Assembly: GCA_043228905.1 (NCBI GenBank)
Contig: JBHGNT010000013.1
Location: 10,602,001-10,666,000 of the forward strand
Reading direction: 5' to 3'
Source: Azolla caroliniana
Lineage: Eukaryota; Polypodiophyta
Length of the DNA stretch: 64,000 nucleotides
Each line of letters opens with the position of its first letter. Positions within the stretch are counted from its first letter, which is position 1. The translations under genes and the position numbers were made by a program. Below the pieces are notes generated by a model, which saw only the letters and a program-made list of their open reading frames with translations, did no database searches and was not told the origin of the DNA. Of this stretch, positions 42,938 through 54,843 are shown one piece after another.

Positions 42938-43550
42938 TGTGTCAAAATGGGCGGGACCACCGGGGCCTCGGACTAAGGAGGCGGTGAGAGAAGAAGGTTG
43001 TCCGGTGTTGGCTCCCTCTTTGGAAGCAACACCTTCGATTTCTTAGTGAAATGGGGTACGTGGTGGACACAACAAAATACGTGCAGGGTTGCTCTATAAC
43101 CCGTTCGTGTAACGATCGCCTAGCGTACTCAGTCGTAGACAAGACCTTAATTCAAGAATGTAGAATTACGTAATGATCTGAACACAAAACGGAGTACTGA
43201 CCCAAAATTGTATATGTATTATGATTGAAAAGAAAACATAGTACACGGCTCACAACCAGAATTATGACCAAAGTAATTATAGTTATGTATCAGAATCTGC
43301 TATCTTAGCAAACAATCTTTTCATGCCCCCTTGTCTATGTTCTGGTCCACGTTTTTATAGTTCTTTTCTTCTTCTTGCTCGGTTGGCTTTATTCTTCCCT
43401 CATTTTAGGTTGCACATATTACGGCTAGCTGTGTTCTTCGTTAACTTCTTGATTTTGGTTGCCTTTACCTACTTCGCCTACCTTTGGGTTCGTTTCATAC
43501 TTAATTTACAAAATTGGCACACGGACAACATTCGGAACGGTTTCCGGACA
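42938..43550. repeat. candidate solo LTR in Copia gag
   Basis: It starts TGTGTCAAAATGGGCGGGACC and ends GGTTTCCGGACA. The GGGACCACCGGGGCCTCGGAC block is shared with the LTRs at 21186, 25825 and 58633. Flanks GGTAT and CGTAT agree in 4 of 5 bases when one end base is allowed to be shared. The Copia frame beyond it could not be recovered. Confidence 0.5.
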
Positions 43551-44023
43551 CGTATGTGCTCCGGATTGATGTTGGGATGCCAGATGATGCGTGCACAGGA
43601 TCAGATTTGTAGAAAACAAAGTTTATATTGCAAAATGGGAAATATACTAGAAAGGATTATTTTGAGACTAGGCCAAATACTAGACAAGATTATACTAAGA
43701 ATAGGCAAAATATTAGACATGATTATTTTGAGTCTTGCAAACTTTCGAATTAGAATAGCTTGTATTTTACTAGAGTGATCATGGCAAGCATGGAAAATAC
43801 TAAACTAGATTAATTTGTGGAAACTACACAAGAAAACTTTCTATATCTGAATGGGAGTTAGTTGTTATCAAAGTGCTTAGATATGTTCAAGATACTAGAG
43901 AAGACCACAATGATACTAAACAAATTGAATTTAAGCTATGTTGATATTATTAAAGAATAGTGTTCAAAATACAATTGATTTTTCCATTTTACAGAAAATA
44001 TGATCTATGAGATGCTACAAATT
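43551..44023. other. spacer with a 33-bp tandem repeat
   Basis: Three to four units like AGGCCAAATACTAGACAAGATT with a variable rest lie at about 43636-43745. An open frame across them gives an 11-residue repeat (GQILDKIILRI), which I regard as accidental. Nothing else is supported. Confidence 0.5.
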
Positions 44024-45110
44024 TTATGGCATAGAGTTGTATATACACTCATACACATCAACACTAACAGTGTATAAATCTATGAAACTCTTGTATTGCA
44101 ACATCAGTACTTTGATGCACCTCATCAAATGAGAGTACATGTATGCTACCGGTTTGTCATCTGAAAGCTTGTAAACATAATCATATTCATCCACACTTGC
44201 ACAAAAAATACCTTCAATGTAGAATGTCCTAGCAGATACAACATCTCCCCAAGCATCTGTACAATATTGTGAGTTGGATATTGTTTACAAATTGTGCACT
44301 TCAATAAGTAGAATTCAACACCCTCTGAAATTCCTTCGTCTGCATTTACATCAAAATTATCCCCAATATGTACGATATCACTTAGAGTGTCTTTAGATCC
44401 TTAATATGTGAACTCTTAGCGAATGTTTTTGGGCTCTACTTCAGTTGCTTCCTTGTCTACCAATGTATGGTATACCCAATTATAAATATATGTTTTGTTT
44501 GGACATTACCTCCAATTTCCCTATACACAGTGGTACCAAAAACATGTTAATTCTCTAACTGCAATATGATGACCATCATTCTTAGAATAACCACAAATAG
44601 AGTGGAGAGATCATAGTTCAGGAATTGTTTGGCACTTTCATGTCTTCTCTTTGTTTACTTCATCGAACCTCACTTCTCAAAATAAACATTTTATATGTCT
44701 AGCCTAAGAGGAGTAAACACCTATTGCACTAGACGACATATTTTTTCTTAAAGACTCCACTACATGAGCGGCACAATTCATATGCAACCCATAAAGCCTT
44801 CATTGTTCATGGGTAAGTGTTCGCTTTATAACTACACCTGCTCCATCATGTTCACTTTTTCCATGGCCAAACTTGAAAAAGTTGCATGTCATCTCCAATT
44901 CCATCTCACAAGGATACCTGCCAACAAAATAGAATGGTCGTTTAGCCTTCAATTGTGATGCAACTCCATTAGACCAAACTCAATGTTGAGTAAGTTCCAA
45001 ATGTTGATCTAACAACCATTTCCAATGTAATTTAAAATACTGTTAGACAAACAAGAGATCACCAAACGTAAAGAAATGAATTACTTTCTATGAATTTTCC
45101 TTCTTATCTA
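44024..45110 (-). pseudogene. decayed transposase-like gene, GHGKG family, copy 2
   Basis: Minus strand from about 45110 down: QYFKLHWKWLLDQHLELTQH, VWSNGVASQLKAKRPFYFVG, CNFFKFGHGKSEHDGAGVV, IKRTLTHEQ, CAAHVVESLRKN, a decayed Cys-rich block, then DNFDVNADEGISEGVEFYLL and DAWGDVVSARTFYIEGIFC, VDEYDYVYKLSDDKPVAYMY, SHLMRCIKVLM to a TAA at 44024-44026. Order and motifs match copy 1 (10801-14085), but the site of the copy-1 intron is here continuous (FYFVGRYP). Several stops and shifts are present. It is clearly diverged from copy 1, so it represents another family member and not a recent duplicate. Confidence 0.65.
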
Positions 45111-45230
45111 GTTAGTTGTGGCTAATAACTATGGTAATGTAAATAGCTTATCAATTTTTGTTACCTAATTAGCTATTGAATAGTGTATTTTCCTTCATAG
45201 CTAATTAGTTATCTTGATAATAAGAAGTGG

Positions 45231-46007
45231 TGTTAAGTTCGTTAGTCTTCTTTTGTGTTTATTTCTACTATCTTCTATTTATCAAGAGAGTGAACACGAG
45301 AGAGCAAGTGTTAGTTGGTGCTAGGATGCCCAAGAATAAAGCTCAATATGAAATATTCAAGTATCATAACAATCAAAGAAGGAAGGAATTTGAAGAGATA
45401 AAGTTAGAGGCATTTTTCAGATGTAGAAAAAAGTAGAAAAATGCAAGGTGTGGATACAATGATTTAGATAGATAAAAAAAGCTCATAACTTCTTCATCCG
45501 ATATCCAAATTTCGAAATAAAAGATGCATAAAAAATTTGACGACAACTTTCCAAAAATATTTTGTATGAAAAAATTGGAATTGCAAAGGAGAAATAGCGA
45601 TATAAAAAGATAGTGACATAGACTCGAGTATATTTAAAAAAAAACAAGAATAACACAACCAAAACCCTATAAATATGAGGGAATTTCTAGCCATAAAAAA
45701 GGAAGAAGAAGAATAGAAGGTCTACAAGAAGTGAGTAAAAGCTTGATAGAAGGACGGAAGAAGGCAAGTCTATTGTTATTTAGAGTCATAGAAAGAAAGG
45801 GAGTTCTTTGGAGTTGGGTTTGTATTTGGAGTCTAAGAAGAACTTGTGTTATTCCCCTTTCCTCTTACTCTTCTCTTCTCTATCTCTCTTCATCACTAAT
45901 CACTAAGGTTAGTTTAGTAGCTCAAGAGTGATCGAAAACCACTATTGCCCGGTTCACTACCAATTGGGTATAAGCCAGTTCAAATCCCTGGACGAACAAT
46001 ATTGACA
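45231..46007. repeat. candidate solo LTR, flanks AGTGG/AGAGG
   Basis: It runs from TGTTAAGTTCG to CAATATTGACA, 777 bp, with near-matching 5-bp flanks. It holds a TCATAACTTCTTCATCCGATATCC phrase like those of many plant Ty3 LTRs, and a tRNA-like segment at its end (GCCAGTTCAAATCCCTGG, about 45945-45993). The frame at 45731-45931 is not a gene in my view. Confidence 0.45.
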
Positions 46008-47138
46008 AGAGGGAGAACTCCATTAATCTGTAGATGTGTTCTGATGACTTGCACAATGAAGGCACACATTTATACATGATAATATAGAATTTACTATACT
46101 ATAACTTTGATATTGTTAGGCTTCCATTGATGAAATGACTTAGGAGATGGTACCTTTGGTATCAATTTGATAAGGCCCACCTTCAAACTCTCGAGCATGG
46201 AACTTGAATCCCAATTTTGTTGAAACATTTGTGTGAATGGCCTCTTAAGAATGCAAAAATATATCTTAAACACTTCATTTGTAATATCATCCCAATCATT
46301 GATTTTACCATTTGGAAGGTGTAAAAAATCATTTTCCGTTTCTACTTCTTGTCACGATATAGTGACAAAAGTACATAGTTGGTGAGGATTGAACCTACAA
46401 CCTCACGTCAACCAAATATCATGCTCAACCATTTTAATATAAACATATTTTTATGTTTAATAGTTGATCTAGAAATACTCTTTAGTCACATACCTCTAGA
46501 AAGTTCTAGAACTAGAGGATTCTAGAATATTCTCCAAAGTATTCCAATGCATGTACTTTAGCTCACAGTATAAATACTTGTAACCTTCTTGGTCTCTTTC
46601 AAATGTTTCAACACCAGCCATTGACATATTAATCTAGTTTCCTCATTTCATACCATATTGTTTCCTTGATCTTCATATTTGGCTTCATGCTCTCTAGTTA
46701 ATCCTAGCTTCCTAAGTTCATTGTCTCATCACTCAAAACTTCTACAGTTCTTAGCCTCATCACTTCTAGTTCCACATTCATAGCCTTATCGATCTTAGCC
46801 TCGTCATCCGTGATCCGTCGTAGTCAATGGTTTGTGTGTCCGTGACACTTCTTTAAAATCAACATCCAACTCTTGACAAATATTTGTACTCATACTACAA
46901 TCAACCACATATTGGCTTTCAAGATATCATCATTAATAATCAATTCTAGTTCAATCAAATCATTAAAATAAGACACAGATACTTCAATAACCTTGATTGG
47001 GAACAGACACTTGATTGGGTCCACAACAATCTCATCTTCTATCTTAACTTACACTGCATTTGATCTCATCTTATCTCTTAATCTCATGGTCTTAATCCTT
47101 GAAACAACATATGAGATTTGACTAATTATATATAAAAC
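46008..47138 (-). pseudogene. LINE fragment (pre-RT and RT start), continued at 52791-52910
   Basis: Minus strand: DEIVVDPIKCLFPIKVIEV and VSYFNDLIELELII (47050-46900); after the solo LTR, HLPNGKINDWDDITNEVF, KRPFTQMFQQNWDSSSM and VGLIKLIPKVPSPKSFHQWK (46340-46110). These are the linker and first RT blocks of a plant LINE. Beyond the chromovirus insertion the same element resumes at 52910-52796 with LQVQLHDFVKIL and NYQKERLHQLQESF. Both insertions leave the frame interpretable, so the LINE is the oldest layer here. Confidence 0.75.
46350..46847. repeat. solo LTR in the LINE fragment, TSD CTTCT
   Basis: CTTCT at 46345-46349 and 46848-46852 flanks 498 bp from TGTCACGATATAG to GTCCGTGACA. Removing it rejoins the LINE frame (VDFKE with VETENDF). 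It contains an antisense tRNA-like segment (46371-46430), paired TCTAGAAAGTTCTAGAA-type palindromes and CAGTATAAATACTTG as promoter; by general plan it is a distant relative of the chromovirus LTRs. Confidence 0.9.
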
Positions 47139-47584
47139 TGTCAGGAATAGTACTAAAACAGAGATGGAATTAGTACTAAAGAAGAGTAGTACTATTGGTA
47201 CTAAGGGGACGGGACTGCGTAAGACTCCCGAGAGAGGAAGTGAGAAGAGGAGAGAGAGAGAGATAGCAAGAATGAGAGAGAGAGAGAGATGATGACAACA
47301 GCTAATATATTATGTGAAAGATAAGTACAAAGCGGCTAAGAGGCTTAAGACTGGTGTTGAACCAATTTGGTTCAAAACAATGCCTTGTGCCTCTTTTTAT
47401 AGTGTTTTTAGGAATAAGCTTGAAGCTTCTAGAATGTTCCAGAGAGATCTGGAATATACATCAATTTTCTATGATAAAGCATAAATGAAAATAATATCCT
47501 ACAAATTACAATTCATAGTCTAATGGTAAGAGCTCGACCCATGTAGCATAAGGTCATGGGTTCGAGTCTTGCCATATCATGACA
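47139..47584 (-). repeat. chromovirus element 2 3' LTR
   Basis: Plus-strand ends TGTCAGGAATAG and GCCATATCATGACA. It contains (GA)n tracts, the TTGAACCAA...TTGGTTCAA inverted repeat and the tRNA-like segment at 47515-47578. The polypurine tract on the minus strand is TTTAAGGGGGAGATAG (47585-47600). Confidence 0.9.
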
Positions 47585-50500
47585 CTATCTCCCCCTTAAA
47601 GACGACGAGTGGAACGAGTCGGTGCTGATTGCGGACCAGGTTTGTCTGGATATTTTCGGTGGAAATCAGCAAGAAGATCCTATGCTTTGGCAACATGCTC
47701 GACGGGTTCCCAAGTACGTTCGCTCGGACTATAACCGAGCCAATCGACCAAGTAATAAAGGTTGTTGCGAACAAGTTTGGAATCGAGGATGGCAGCAACT
47801 TCATACTCCGGGCCGGCGTCCAACTCCAGCGGGGGCGGCGGTGGTGTCACACGATCGGGAAAGGTGTTTGCTTTATAAGGTTCAAGAAGAGAACAATGGA
47901 AAACCGGATGTATCTGAAGCTGCGGAGGGAGATCAAGGCGAAATGTGACATCATTAATCTTACCTGTAATACGGAAGGGACCGAGTCGTCGATAATCCAA
48001 CTTGTCGCACGGTCGAGTAGTCTTGATGTGACGACGTAAGAGCCATACTCGATCTCCGATGGCAAAAGAGGAGGGAATCCGATGACGATCTGCATAAGTC
48101 TTCTGTGTGTGTTGAGCATGACGAAGGTGAGTAGAGAGATCCATCTGGATCTTGCGTAGCCTCTCCAAATGATCCTCGGCACGAGGGTTGGTAGGTAGCT
48201 CCGGGGTGTCAATCACCGACCAGCGAGGATGGAAACCGGTATAAGCAAAAAATGGGGAGACCCGAGTCGAGGAGTGAATAGCATTATTATACGCAAACTC
48301 CGCAAAGTGGAGAATCTCGGCCCAATCGTCCTGTTGATAACTCAGGAAACATTGGAGATAATGCTCCAGCGTTTGGTTTGTTCGTTCCGCCTGTCCGTCG
48401 GTCTGAGGATGGCTGCCGGAGGAGAGGTTGCAGGAGACCTTGAGCATCTTGAAGAGATGCTGCCAAAATTTGGACACAAATTGCGGTCCTCGGTCACTGA
48501 TGATACTGTCTGGGAGGCCATGATACCGAAATACCTCACGCATAACAAGGGCCGCGGTTTCCTCGCTAGTGATGGCTTTAGTACACGGCACAAAATGTGC
48601 CATCTTCGTATATCGATCGACGACGGTTAGGATAGCATCGAAACCCTTCGAGACCGGCAGATCTGTGATAAAATCAAGACAAATAGACTGCCACGGCTTA
48701 CTTGGAATCGGTAAGGGTTCCAACAAGCCATATGGATGGTGTCGTCGCATCTTTGCTCGGCAGCAAGCATCACAGGTCCGAACGTAGTCGTCGACAAAAC
48801 GGCGCATGTGGGGCCACCAAAAAGATCGTTGCACTAGCTCCAACGTCTTAGTACTACCGAAATGTCCTGTCGTATGGGTGTCGTGACAATGTTGGACGAT
48901 TTGAAGGCGACAGGAGCAATCGGGGACATATACGCGCTTTTTAAAGAATAACAAACCATCATGATATTCGAATTGTCGGTAGTCAATACCTGGTTGTTGA
49001 GACCGAGAACAGGATGCCCCAGAAGTATCAATGTGTGCCAGGATGTCTTGAGCAAAACTATCCGTTTTCAAGGTTGCACGTATGTCATCGGTAATCCGTG
49101 AATCCATCGGGGTGTGAAAAATCCGCGTCGTGTGCAATCGTGTTGGTCCCAAGATTACTTGCTTTTGATTATCAAATGTTGCATCACCAGGACGAGGTGC
49201 AAGATATGAACGTTGTGATAGTGCATCTATTTTTCCTTGCTGCTTCCCCGGTCGATATATGATTTTGAATTGCGCCCACCGAGCTTGCCGTCGATTTAGT
49301 ACGCGAGCGTTCTGAAAATAAGCAAGATTTTTATGATCGCTAAAGACAATGACATGATGTGGAGAGCCCTCTAAGAAATGCCTCCATTGCACAAATGAAT
49401 CCACGATGGCTAATAATTCCTTGTCATGTATTTCGTAGTTGATTTCTGCGACATCAAATTTGCACGAATGGAAAGCCACCGGATGCAACTCTTCTTTATC
49501 TCCTTGTTGAGAAAGGATGCTACCGAGGGCGAAATTTGATGCGTCGGCCTCCATGATGAATGGTTTTCTTGTATCCACATGAGCTAGAATCGGTGCTGAT
49601 GTAAAGGCTTTCTTAAGATGCCGAAAAGCCATATCTGCTTCGATGGACCAAAGAAATGCTTGGCCCTTCTTCGTAAGTTGTGTGAGAGGTAAAATAATCT
49701 TCGAGTAATCCTGTATAAACTTACGGTAGAAGTTAGCAAAACCTAGAAAACATTGTACATCTCGTACTGACCGTGGAATTTGCCACTCTAGTACAGTTTG
49801 AATTTTAGCTCGATCCATGGCGATGCCCTTTGAGGAGATGACATAGCCTAGAAATTCCACTTGCTTGCAATCAAAGCTACATTTTTCTAGCTTGGCATAA
49901 AGACCATTCTCGCGGAGTCGCTTTAGTACTAATAGTACATGAGAATCGTGCTCTTCTTGGGTCTTCGAATAAATCAATAGATCATCCAGATAGATGATCA
50001 AGCAGATATCCAAGAGGTCTCTGAATATATCATTTGCCATGTGTTGGAAGACTGCGGGTGCATTGGTTAGGCCGAACGGCATAACAGTATACTCGAAATG
50101 CCCATACCGCGTGCGAAAGGCGGTCTTCCATTCATCTCCCGGTCGGATCCACACGAGGTTATACGCTCCTCGTAGGTCGATTTTAGTAAAAAACTTGGCA
50201 CCATTAACTCGCTCTAAAAGACTTGATATAAGAGGAAGTGCATACCTATTCCGGATGGTGACTTTATTCAATCCGCGGTAATCAACGACGAGACGAAGTG
50301 AGCCATCTTTCTTCTTGACAAAGAAGATGGGTGCACCGGCCGGAGATTTCGAATGACGGATGAACCTGCTTGCCAAATTCTCCTCTATGTAGGCTCGAAG
50401 GACTTCTAACTCGGTGGGTGACAAGTTGTAAATTGGTCCCCATGGTGGCTCGGTTTTTGGTTGTAAATCGATGGGACAGTCATAGGGATGGTGATGAGGA

Positions 50501-51159
50501 AGGGTACCGGCTTTTACCTTGTCAAATACATCGGCATAAGGATGATATTTTGCTGGAAGTTGTACTGAGGAGTCCTTCTTAATAGTGCTGGAAGGATGTA
50601 TTGATATTGCAAATAGGAACATTGCTTCCTTGGGTCCTTCTTCGCGTAGTTGATGGAGTGAAATGGTCGAAACTCGGTGAGTTGATTCTTGGGGTGGTCG
50701 ATATCGGACTTCTCTTGTTCTCCAATCTATGGCTGGATTATGTAATTCAAACCAAGGTAATCCTAGGACAATGGGATGCTCTGGACTACTAATTATATTA
50801 AATGATATTACACACACAAAACTACCTAGGACAACTTGAATGGGTTTTGATTCTTCTACAATATTCCCGGAAGCAATGGGACGACCATCAATGACTACTA
50901 CAGATGCGGGACAAGGAAGTTTTCTTAAGGATATCTGAGAAGCTTGGGCAAAATTTCGATCCATGAAACAGGAATTAGCTCTGGAATCTAAAAGTGCTAG
51001 GACGGGTACTGGGGGAGTACTTTTAGTACTAACAATGACATGGGCTAGGAACACATTGCTAACTTGCTTGGAAGGAATGGAACCACTAATGGGCTGTACA
51101 GATCTAGGACTGTTGTCCAACCAAACGGCTCCTATTTTGGCTGGACTCAATCGTTTAAC
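47585..51159 (-). pseudogene. chromovirus pol, element 2, nearly intact
   Basis: The frame is open from the frameshift site at 51159 to TAG at 47680-47682. It has protease, RT with IIYLDDLLIYS, RNase H, integrase (GHFGSTKT...CDACC; LDFITDLP; SDRGPQF; GQAERTNQTLE) and most of the chromodomain (YEVAAILDSKLV, YYLVDWLGYSPSERTWEP). Two defects matter. The protease motif reads LLDSRANS, Arg replacing the Gly of D-S-G at 50980-50982. The TAG cuts the last helix of the chromodomain; sense sequence DLLADFHRKYPDKPGP continues behind it. Such an enzyme set could not mature itself, so movement would need help in trans. Confidence 0.95.
51115..51159 (-). promoter_or_regulatory. -1 ribosomal frameshift cassette, element 2
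   Basis: Minus strand: GTTAAAC (51159-51153), 6-nt spacer containing the gag stop TGA (51149-51147), stem GTCCAGCCAAA (51146-51136) with TTTGGTTGGAC (51125-51115). It is identical in layout to element 1 although the stop codon itself differs (TGA against TAA). Confidence 0.75.
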
Positions 51160-52262
51160 TCTTCATCTAATTGACTAAGGATTTCAAATTTATTTGAGAT
51201 ACTTGGGCTATTAGTACTATGAATACTATCTGACACTTTATTAGTACTATTAATACTATCTGACACTCCGAAGGGAAGAATTGACTCGGGTTTAGTACAG
51301 GCGACGATTTGATTTACCTGTCCACCGCAATAAAGACATAATCGATTGGCACGTCGTCGTTGCTTTTCTTCTTCCGATAACGGGCCGCGTCGACGCATGG
51401 TGTCGATCTCCATCGGTGTCGGAATATTGGCTTGAGGTACATCGCGTGCAAACGGTTTAGCCGTGACTGAGGCGTATGTGGGTTCCGGCCGAGAGTGTGG
51501 TATTTATAACTGACGTTCCGAACGCCATTCAAAAAGGCGGTTGTCGCATCGGACCGCTCGACTGATTGCCTCTGTAAGAGACTTTGGTTCTTCGGGGAAG
51601 GTTAAAAGCAAGTCTTTGACATCATTGCGCAAGCCGTAGCGAAACTGCTCCATGAGGGCCTGATCATCCCAGGGGATATCTGAGGCGAGTAGACGGAAAT
51701 CTGCCGCGTAGGCAGAGGCTGGACGATCGCCTTGACGCAATCTTCGGATCTTGTTGATCGTCGTCCTGATGTTGTCGGTATCTTCAAAGCAGGCTTTAAA
51801 CTCACCAATAAAATCTTCAAAGTGATTAAGCAAGGGCGATTGTTTTTCTAGAAGTGGGGCGAACCATACCAAGGCTGAGGCGCTAAGTAGCGTGCCTATT
51901 AGGCCAACTCAAGATGCATCGGTGGGATATCGGTAAGGATGCATCTGGATGACTAAGCGTACCTGATTAAGGAATCCCTGGAATTGCGATCGCGTTCCAT
52001 CAAATTTCATAGGAAGTTCAATCTTGGGCTCTTTATGAAATCCTTGGGGGCTTGATCCTTGTTGTTGCAACGCTGCTTCGAGTTGTTGTACCCGTAACGC
52101 TAACTCCCCATGTTGTTGTTGCGTTTGTTGTTTTTCTAGAGCGATTTGTTGCAGATCCCCTATCAACCGTTGGTTTTCTTGTTCCAAGGCAACAAACTTT
52201 TCTTTTAGGCACTGTAGCTCGGAGAAAATGGATTGGTATTCTTGCGCGCTAACAGTAGCCAT
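51147..52262 (-). pseudogene. chromovirus gag, element 2
   Basis: ATG at 52260-52262 opens MATVSAQEYQSIFSELQCLK, followed by a Gln-rich coiled-coil-like stretch, capsid (FDGTRSQFQGFLNQVRL; INKIRRLRQGDRPASAYAAD) and the C-terminus. Stops: TGA at 51911-51909 (CGA in element 1) and TAA at 51506-51504. The zinc knuckle is lost: CLYCGG is followed at once by QVNQIVA, a 42-bp in-frame deletion near 51320 between CAGG repeats. RNA packaging would fail. Confidence 0.9.
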
Positions 52263-52315
52263 AGTATAGGGAAAAGGGTAGGAGGATGAGGGAGAGTGAC
52301 AAGTAGGCTGGAGGA

Positions 52316-52332
52316 GAAAATTTGGTTCAAAC
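52316..52332 (-). other. candidate self-primer binding site, element 2
   Basis: Directly after the 5' LTR the minus strand reads GTTTGAACCAAATTTTC. Nine bases (TTGAACCAA) pair with TTGGTTCAA in the LTR start region, with small bulges on either side. As in element 1, no TGG start is present. Confidence 0.45.
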
Positions 52333-52790
52333 TGTCAGGAATAGTACTAAAACAGAGATGGAATTAGTACTAAAGAAGAGTAGTACTATTGGTACTAAGG
52401 GGACGGGACTGCGTAAGACTCCCGAGAGAAGAAGTGAGAAGAGGAGAGAGAGAGAGAGATAGCAAGAATGAGAGAGAGAGAGAGAGAGAGAGAGATGATG
52501 ACAACAGCTAATATATTATGTGAAAGATAAGTACAAAGCGGTTAAGAGGCTTAAGACTGGTGTTGAACCAATTTGTTTCAAAACAATGCCTTGTGCCTCT
52601 TTTTATAGTGTTTTTAGGAATAAGCCTGAAGCTTCTAGAATGTTCCAGAGAGATCTGGAATATACATCAATTTTCTATGATAAAGTATAAATGAAAATAA
52701 TATTTTACAAATTACAATTCATAGTCTAATGGTAAGAGCTTGGCCCATGTAGCACAAAGTCATGGGTTCGAGTCTTGCCATATCATGACA
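52333..52790 (-). repeat. chromovirus element 2 5' LTR
   Basis: 458 bp. Compared with the 3' LTR it has longer GA runs and changes such as GCGGTTAAG/GCGGCTAAG, TTTGTTTCAA/TTTGGTTCAA and AGCTTGGCCC/AGCTCGACCC. The second change weakens the start-site inverted repeat in this LTR. Confidence 0.9.
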
Positions 52791-52910
52791 AAAACTCTCT
52801 TGTAATTGATGCAACCTTTCCTTTTGATAATTTTGTCAATATAAAATCTTCACAAAGTCATGTAATTGAACTTGAAGATCCAAAACCTCTTCATCATGTG
52901 GATTATGCAT

Positions 52911-53235
52911 TAATAATACAAACGTAAATATATGTGTAAACTTATATATGTTTGAGCATTAGTCAAATGGAACATATGATGAATATATTTTAATGTTTTT
53001 AATGTTGCATCCCATGCATGTCATCACTTTGAATTTACATTATCCAAAAAAAATACCGAAACATTGTTACATGTAGGCATCAAATATTGAATGAAGTTGT
53101 TCATAATCAAGCTCAACTTGTGTGAGCACATGCTTATGGAGAAAAGCACAATGTGTAAAAAAGTGTGTGAGCTTACTATTGTAATCCATATGAACTATTA
53201 GGTTACACTAAGAACTAGATTGTGATCTAGTTAGT
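52911..53235. other. spacer, no gene seen
   Basis: AT-rich, between the LINE remnant and a Copia-like LTR. No coding pattern. Confidence 0.5.
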
Positions 53236-54030
53236 TGTTAAATGTAAGTGTAATCAAAGAATTTAGATATTCTTATGACATAAGGGTATTCGGGTTGATG
53301 TCTATGACTAGACTCCGCCAACCACATTTAATGTGGTGACCCCTTGAGAACTTGTAAATAAACCCTAGACGACCCATTGTGTTTCATTTATGATTTTTAG
53401 TTGATCAGTATAGTTTTCTTTTCAGTGCATAAGTTATCGTCCCCCCTCCTCTGTAATTTTCATTTCTAGTTATTTCCTCTTTCTCACACACCCACTCCCA
53501 CAATCATTATGCTTCCACACACTCAGACTCTACGAGAGTTAACATTATTTACATGTTATTAGTGTATGAGGGTTGAGGATCCTTCAACGCTCTACCATTG
53601 AAGTTTTGCTAGCAATTGGAAATGGCGTTTCAAACCGACTATCGTTGCTATAGTACTACTACAAGACAAGAGGTGTACATGAAGGAGAGGAGCTTACTAA
53701 TAGAGTTGAATCAACTAGATGAATGCATAGATGGGTAGTGTGCTTCCAACATAGAAGTTGGATGTTCACAACTACATATCTTTGGAGTATAAGATGCACT
53801 AGTACCTAGTTGGGTAGGGTTATTGGAGTTATATTGAGGAATCTCAAGAAATAGCCACCAACTGCCCCATGTGGTAGCAGGGCACCAACCAAGTCATGTA
53901 TAGCTTGGCAATGTGTGAGCAAGATCACATGTTAAGCTATATCTAAGACGTGAAGGCCCTAAAGGAAGCTTCGGAAAATTTTAAGAATAGTTTTATAGCG
54001 TCAACCACAATCAAATCCTCTGACTCAAGT
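53236..54030 (+). pseudogene. Copia remnant: LTR, decayed primer site, gag start
   Basis: A 309-bp LTR candidate runs from TGTTAAATGTAAG (53236) to GAGAGTTAACA (53544), with matching TGTTAA/TTAACA ends. Shortly after, TGTTATTAGTGTATGAGG looks like a decayed TGGTATCAGAGCATGAGG primer site. ATGGCGTTTCAAACC at 53622 opens a gag-like frame with KERSLLIELNQLDECIDG, SNIEVGCSQLHIFGV and many stops. The rest of the element is missing. Confidence 0.5.
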
Positions 54031-54376
54031 ACAATATTCAAGGGAGGGATATGTCTATTCTCATGAAGTTACACGCGTGGGTATGAAATCTGAGAGGGAC
54101 CACCATGGAATTGAATGAGAGAAGATGGGTTGAAACTAGTCTTCTAGGTTCAATGTACAAGGATGGTGATGTCCAAAATAGTAATAGTTTTAAAAGTATC
54201 TTAGTGTTTAAAATGTAGGTCAATGTATATATCGGTGAGAGAAGTGGGTATTTAACTTTTTACTCTTAATATTTTATTTATTTTGTTTAGTTTATTTTAT
54301 TTTTTCTTCTTATTACTATTATTATTCATTTACTTATTAGGATTTTTTTTATTTACATATTTAACTCCATTGTTAT
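54031..54376. other. spacer, no gene seen
   Basis: AT-rich sequence with T-rich runs up to the LTR at 54377. No supported feature. Confidence 0.5.
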
Positions 54377-54555
54377 TGTAATGTGCACCTTAGAACCAAA
54401 TTCGGTCCCTTTCCATTAACCATTAGCTCTATTTATACATTCATGTTCCTTTAGTTACATTCTTGATTCGAACTCTAACTAACTCTAGTGCTTTCTTGAT
54501 GTGTATTGGTTCGACTTGGGACTGAACCAACATGGTTCGGTCATGATACATGACA
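54377..54555 (-). repeat. 179-bp LTR, 3' copy
   Basis: It contains an inverted repeat around GACTGAACCA/TGGTTCGGTC and a short CTATTTATACATTC promoter-like stretch. It is small for a Ty3 element. Confidence 0.85.
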
Positions 54556-54713
54556 CCTCCCCCTTTGAGAAAATGAAAGCCTAGATCTTAGGTGTTTCCC
54601 ACCAAGTGGCCCAAAAAGTTGAGACACTTTAAAAAAATGAGCTTTTTGACTTTCCTCCTTTTCACAAAATGAAAAATCAAAATTTTAACGTCTACTAGTG
54701 CGTAGTGGACTAT

Positions 54714-54843
54714 GTGTTTTCTCCTATTTCGAGTGTGTTTTCTCCTATCTCGACTATTTTTTCTCCTACTTCCGCTGTTTTTTCTCCTATTTCGACTGTT
54801 TTTCTCCTGGGTCAACTATGTTTTCTCCTGCTGCGTTGCGACT
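54714..54843. repeat. 21-bp tandem repeat between integrase and 3' LTR
   Basis: About six units of GTGTTTTCTCCTATTTCGACT. Because the period is 7 codons, one minus-strand frame (54815-54588) gives a basic repeat RNRRKNS, GSRRKNS, RDRRKHT, RNRRKH. It is not in frame with the integrase end, so coding use is unproven. Confidence 0.85.

Larger units (their letters stand above)
47139..52790 (-). mobile_element. Ty3 chromovirus, element 2, complete with LTRs, TSD AAAAC
   Basis: AAAAC at 47134-47138 and 52791-52795 flanks 5652 bp. It is the same family as element 1, on the minus strand and inserted in a LINE. The LTRs (446 and 458 bp) differ at about a dozen bases plus GA-repeat length, so it is older than element 1 by LTR distance, yet its pol is open over 1156 codons. 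Confidence 0.95.

Noticed and set aside
43323-43778. 151-codon frame with hydrophobic start and 11-residue repeats
   Set aside because: It begins within a candidate LTR and ends in a 33-bp tandem repeat, so the membrane-like look is probably accidental.
47515-47578. A genuine tRNA gene
   Set aside because: A- and B-box-like parts are present, but I cannot fold a full cloverleaf and the segment is a fixed part of several LTR copies.
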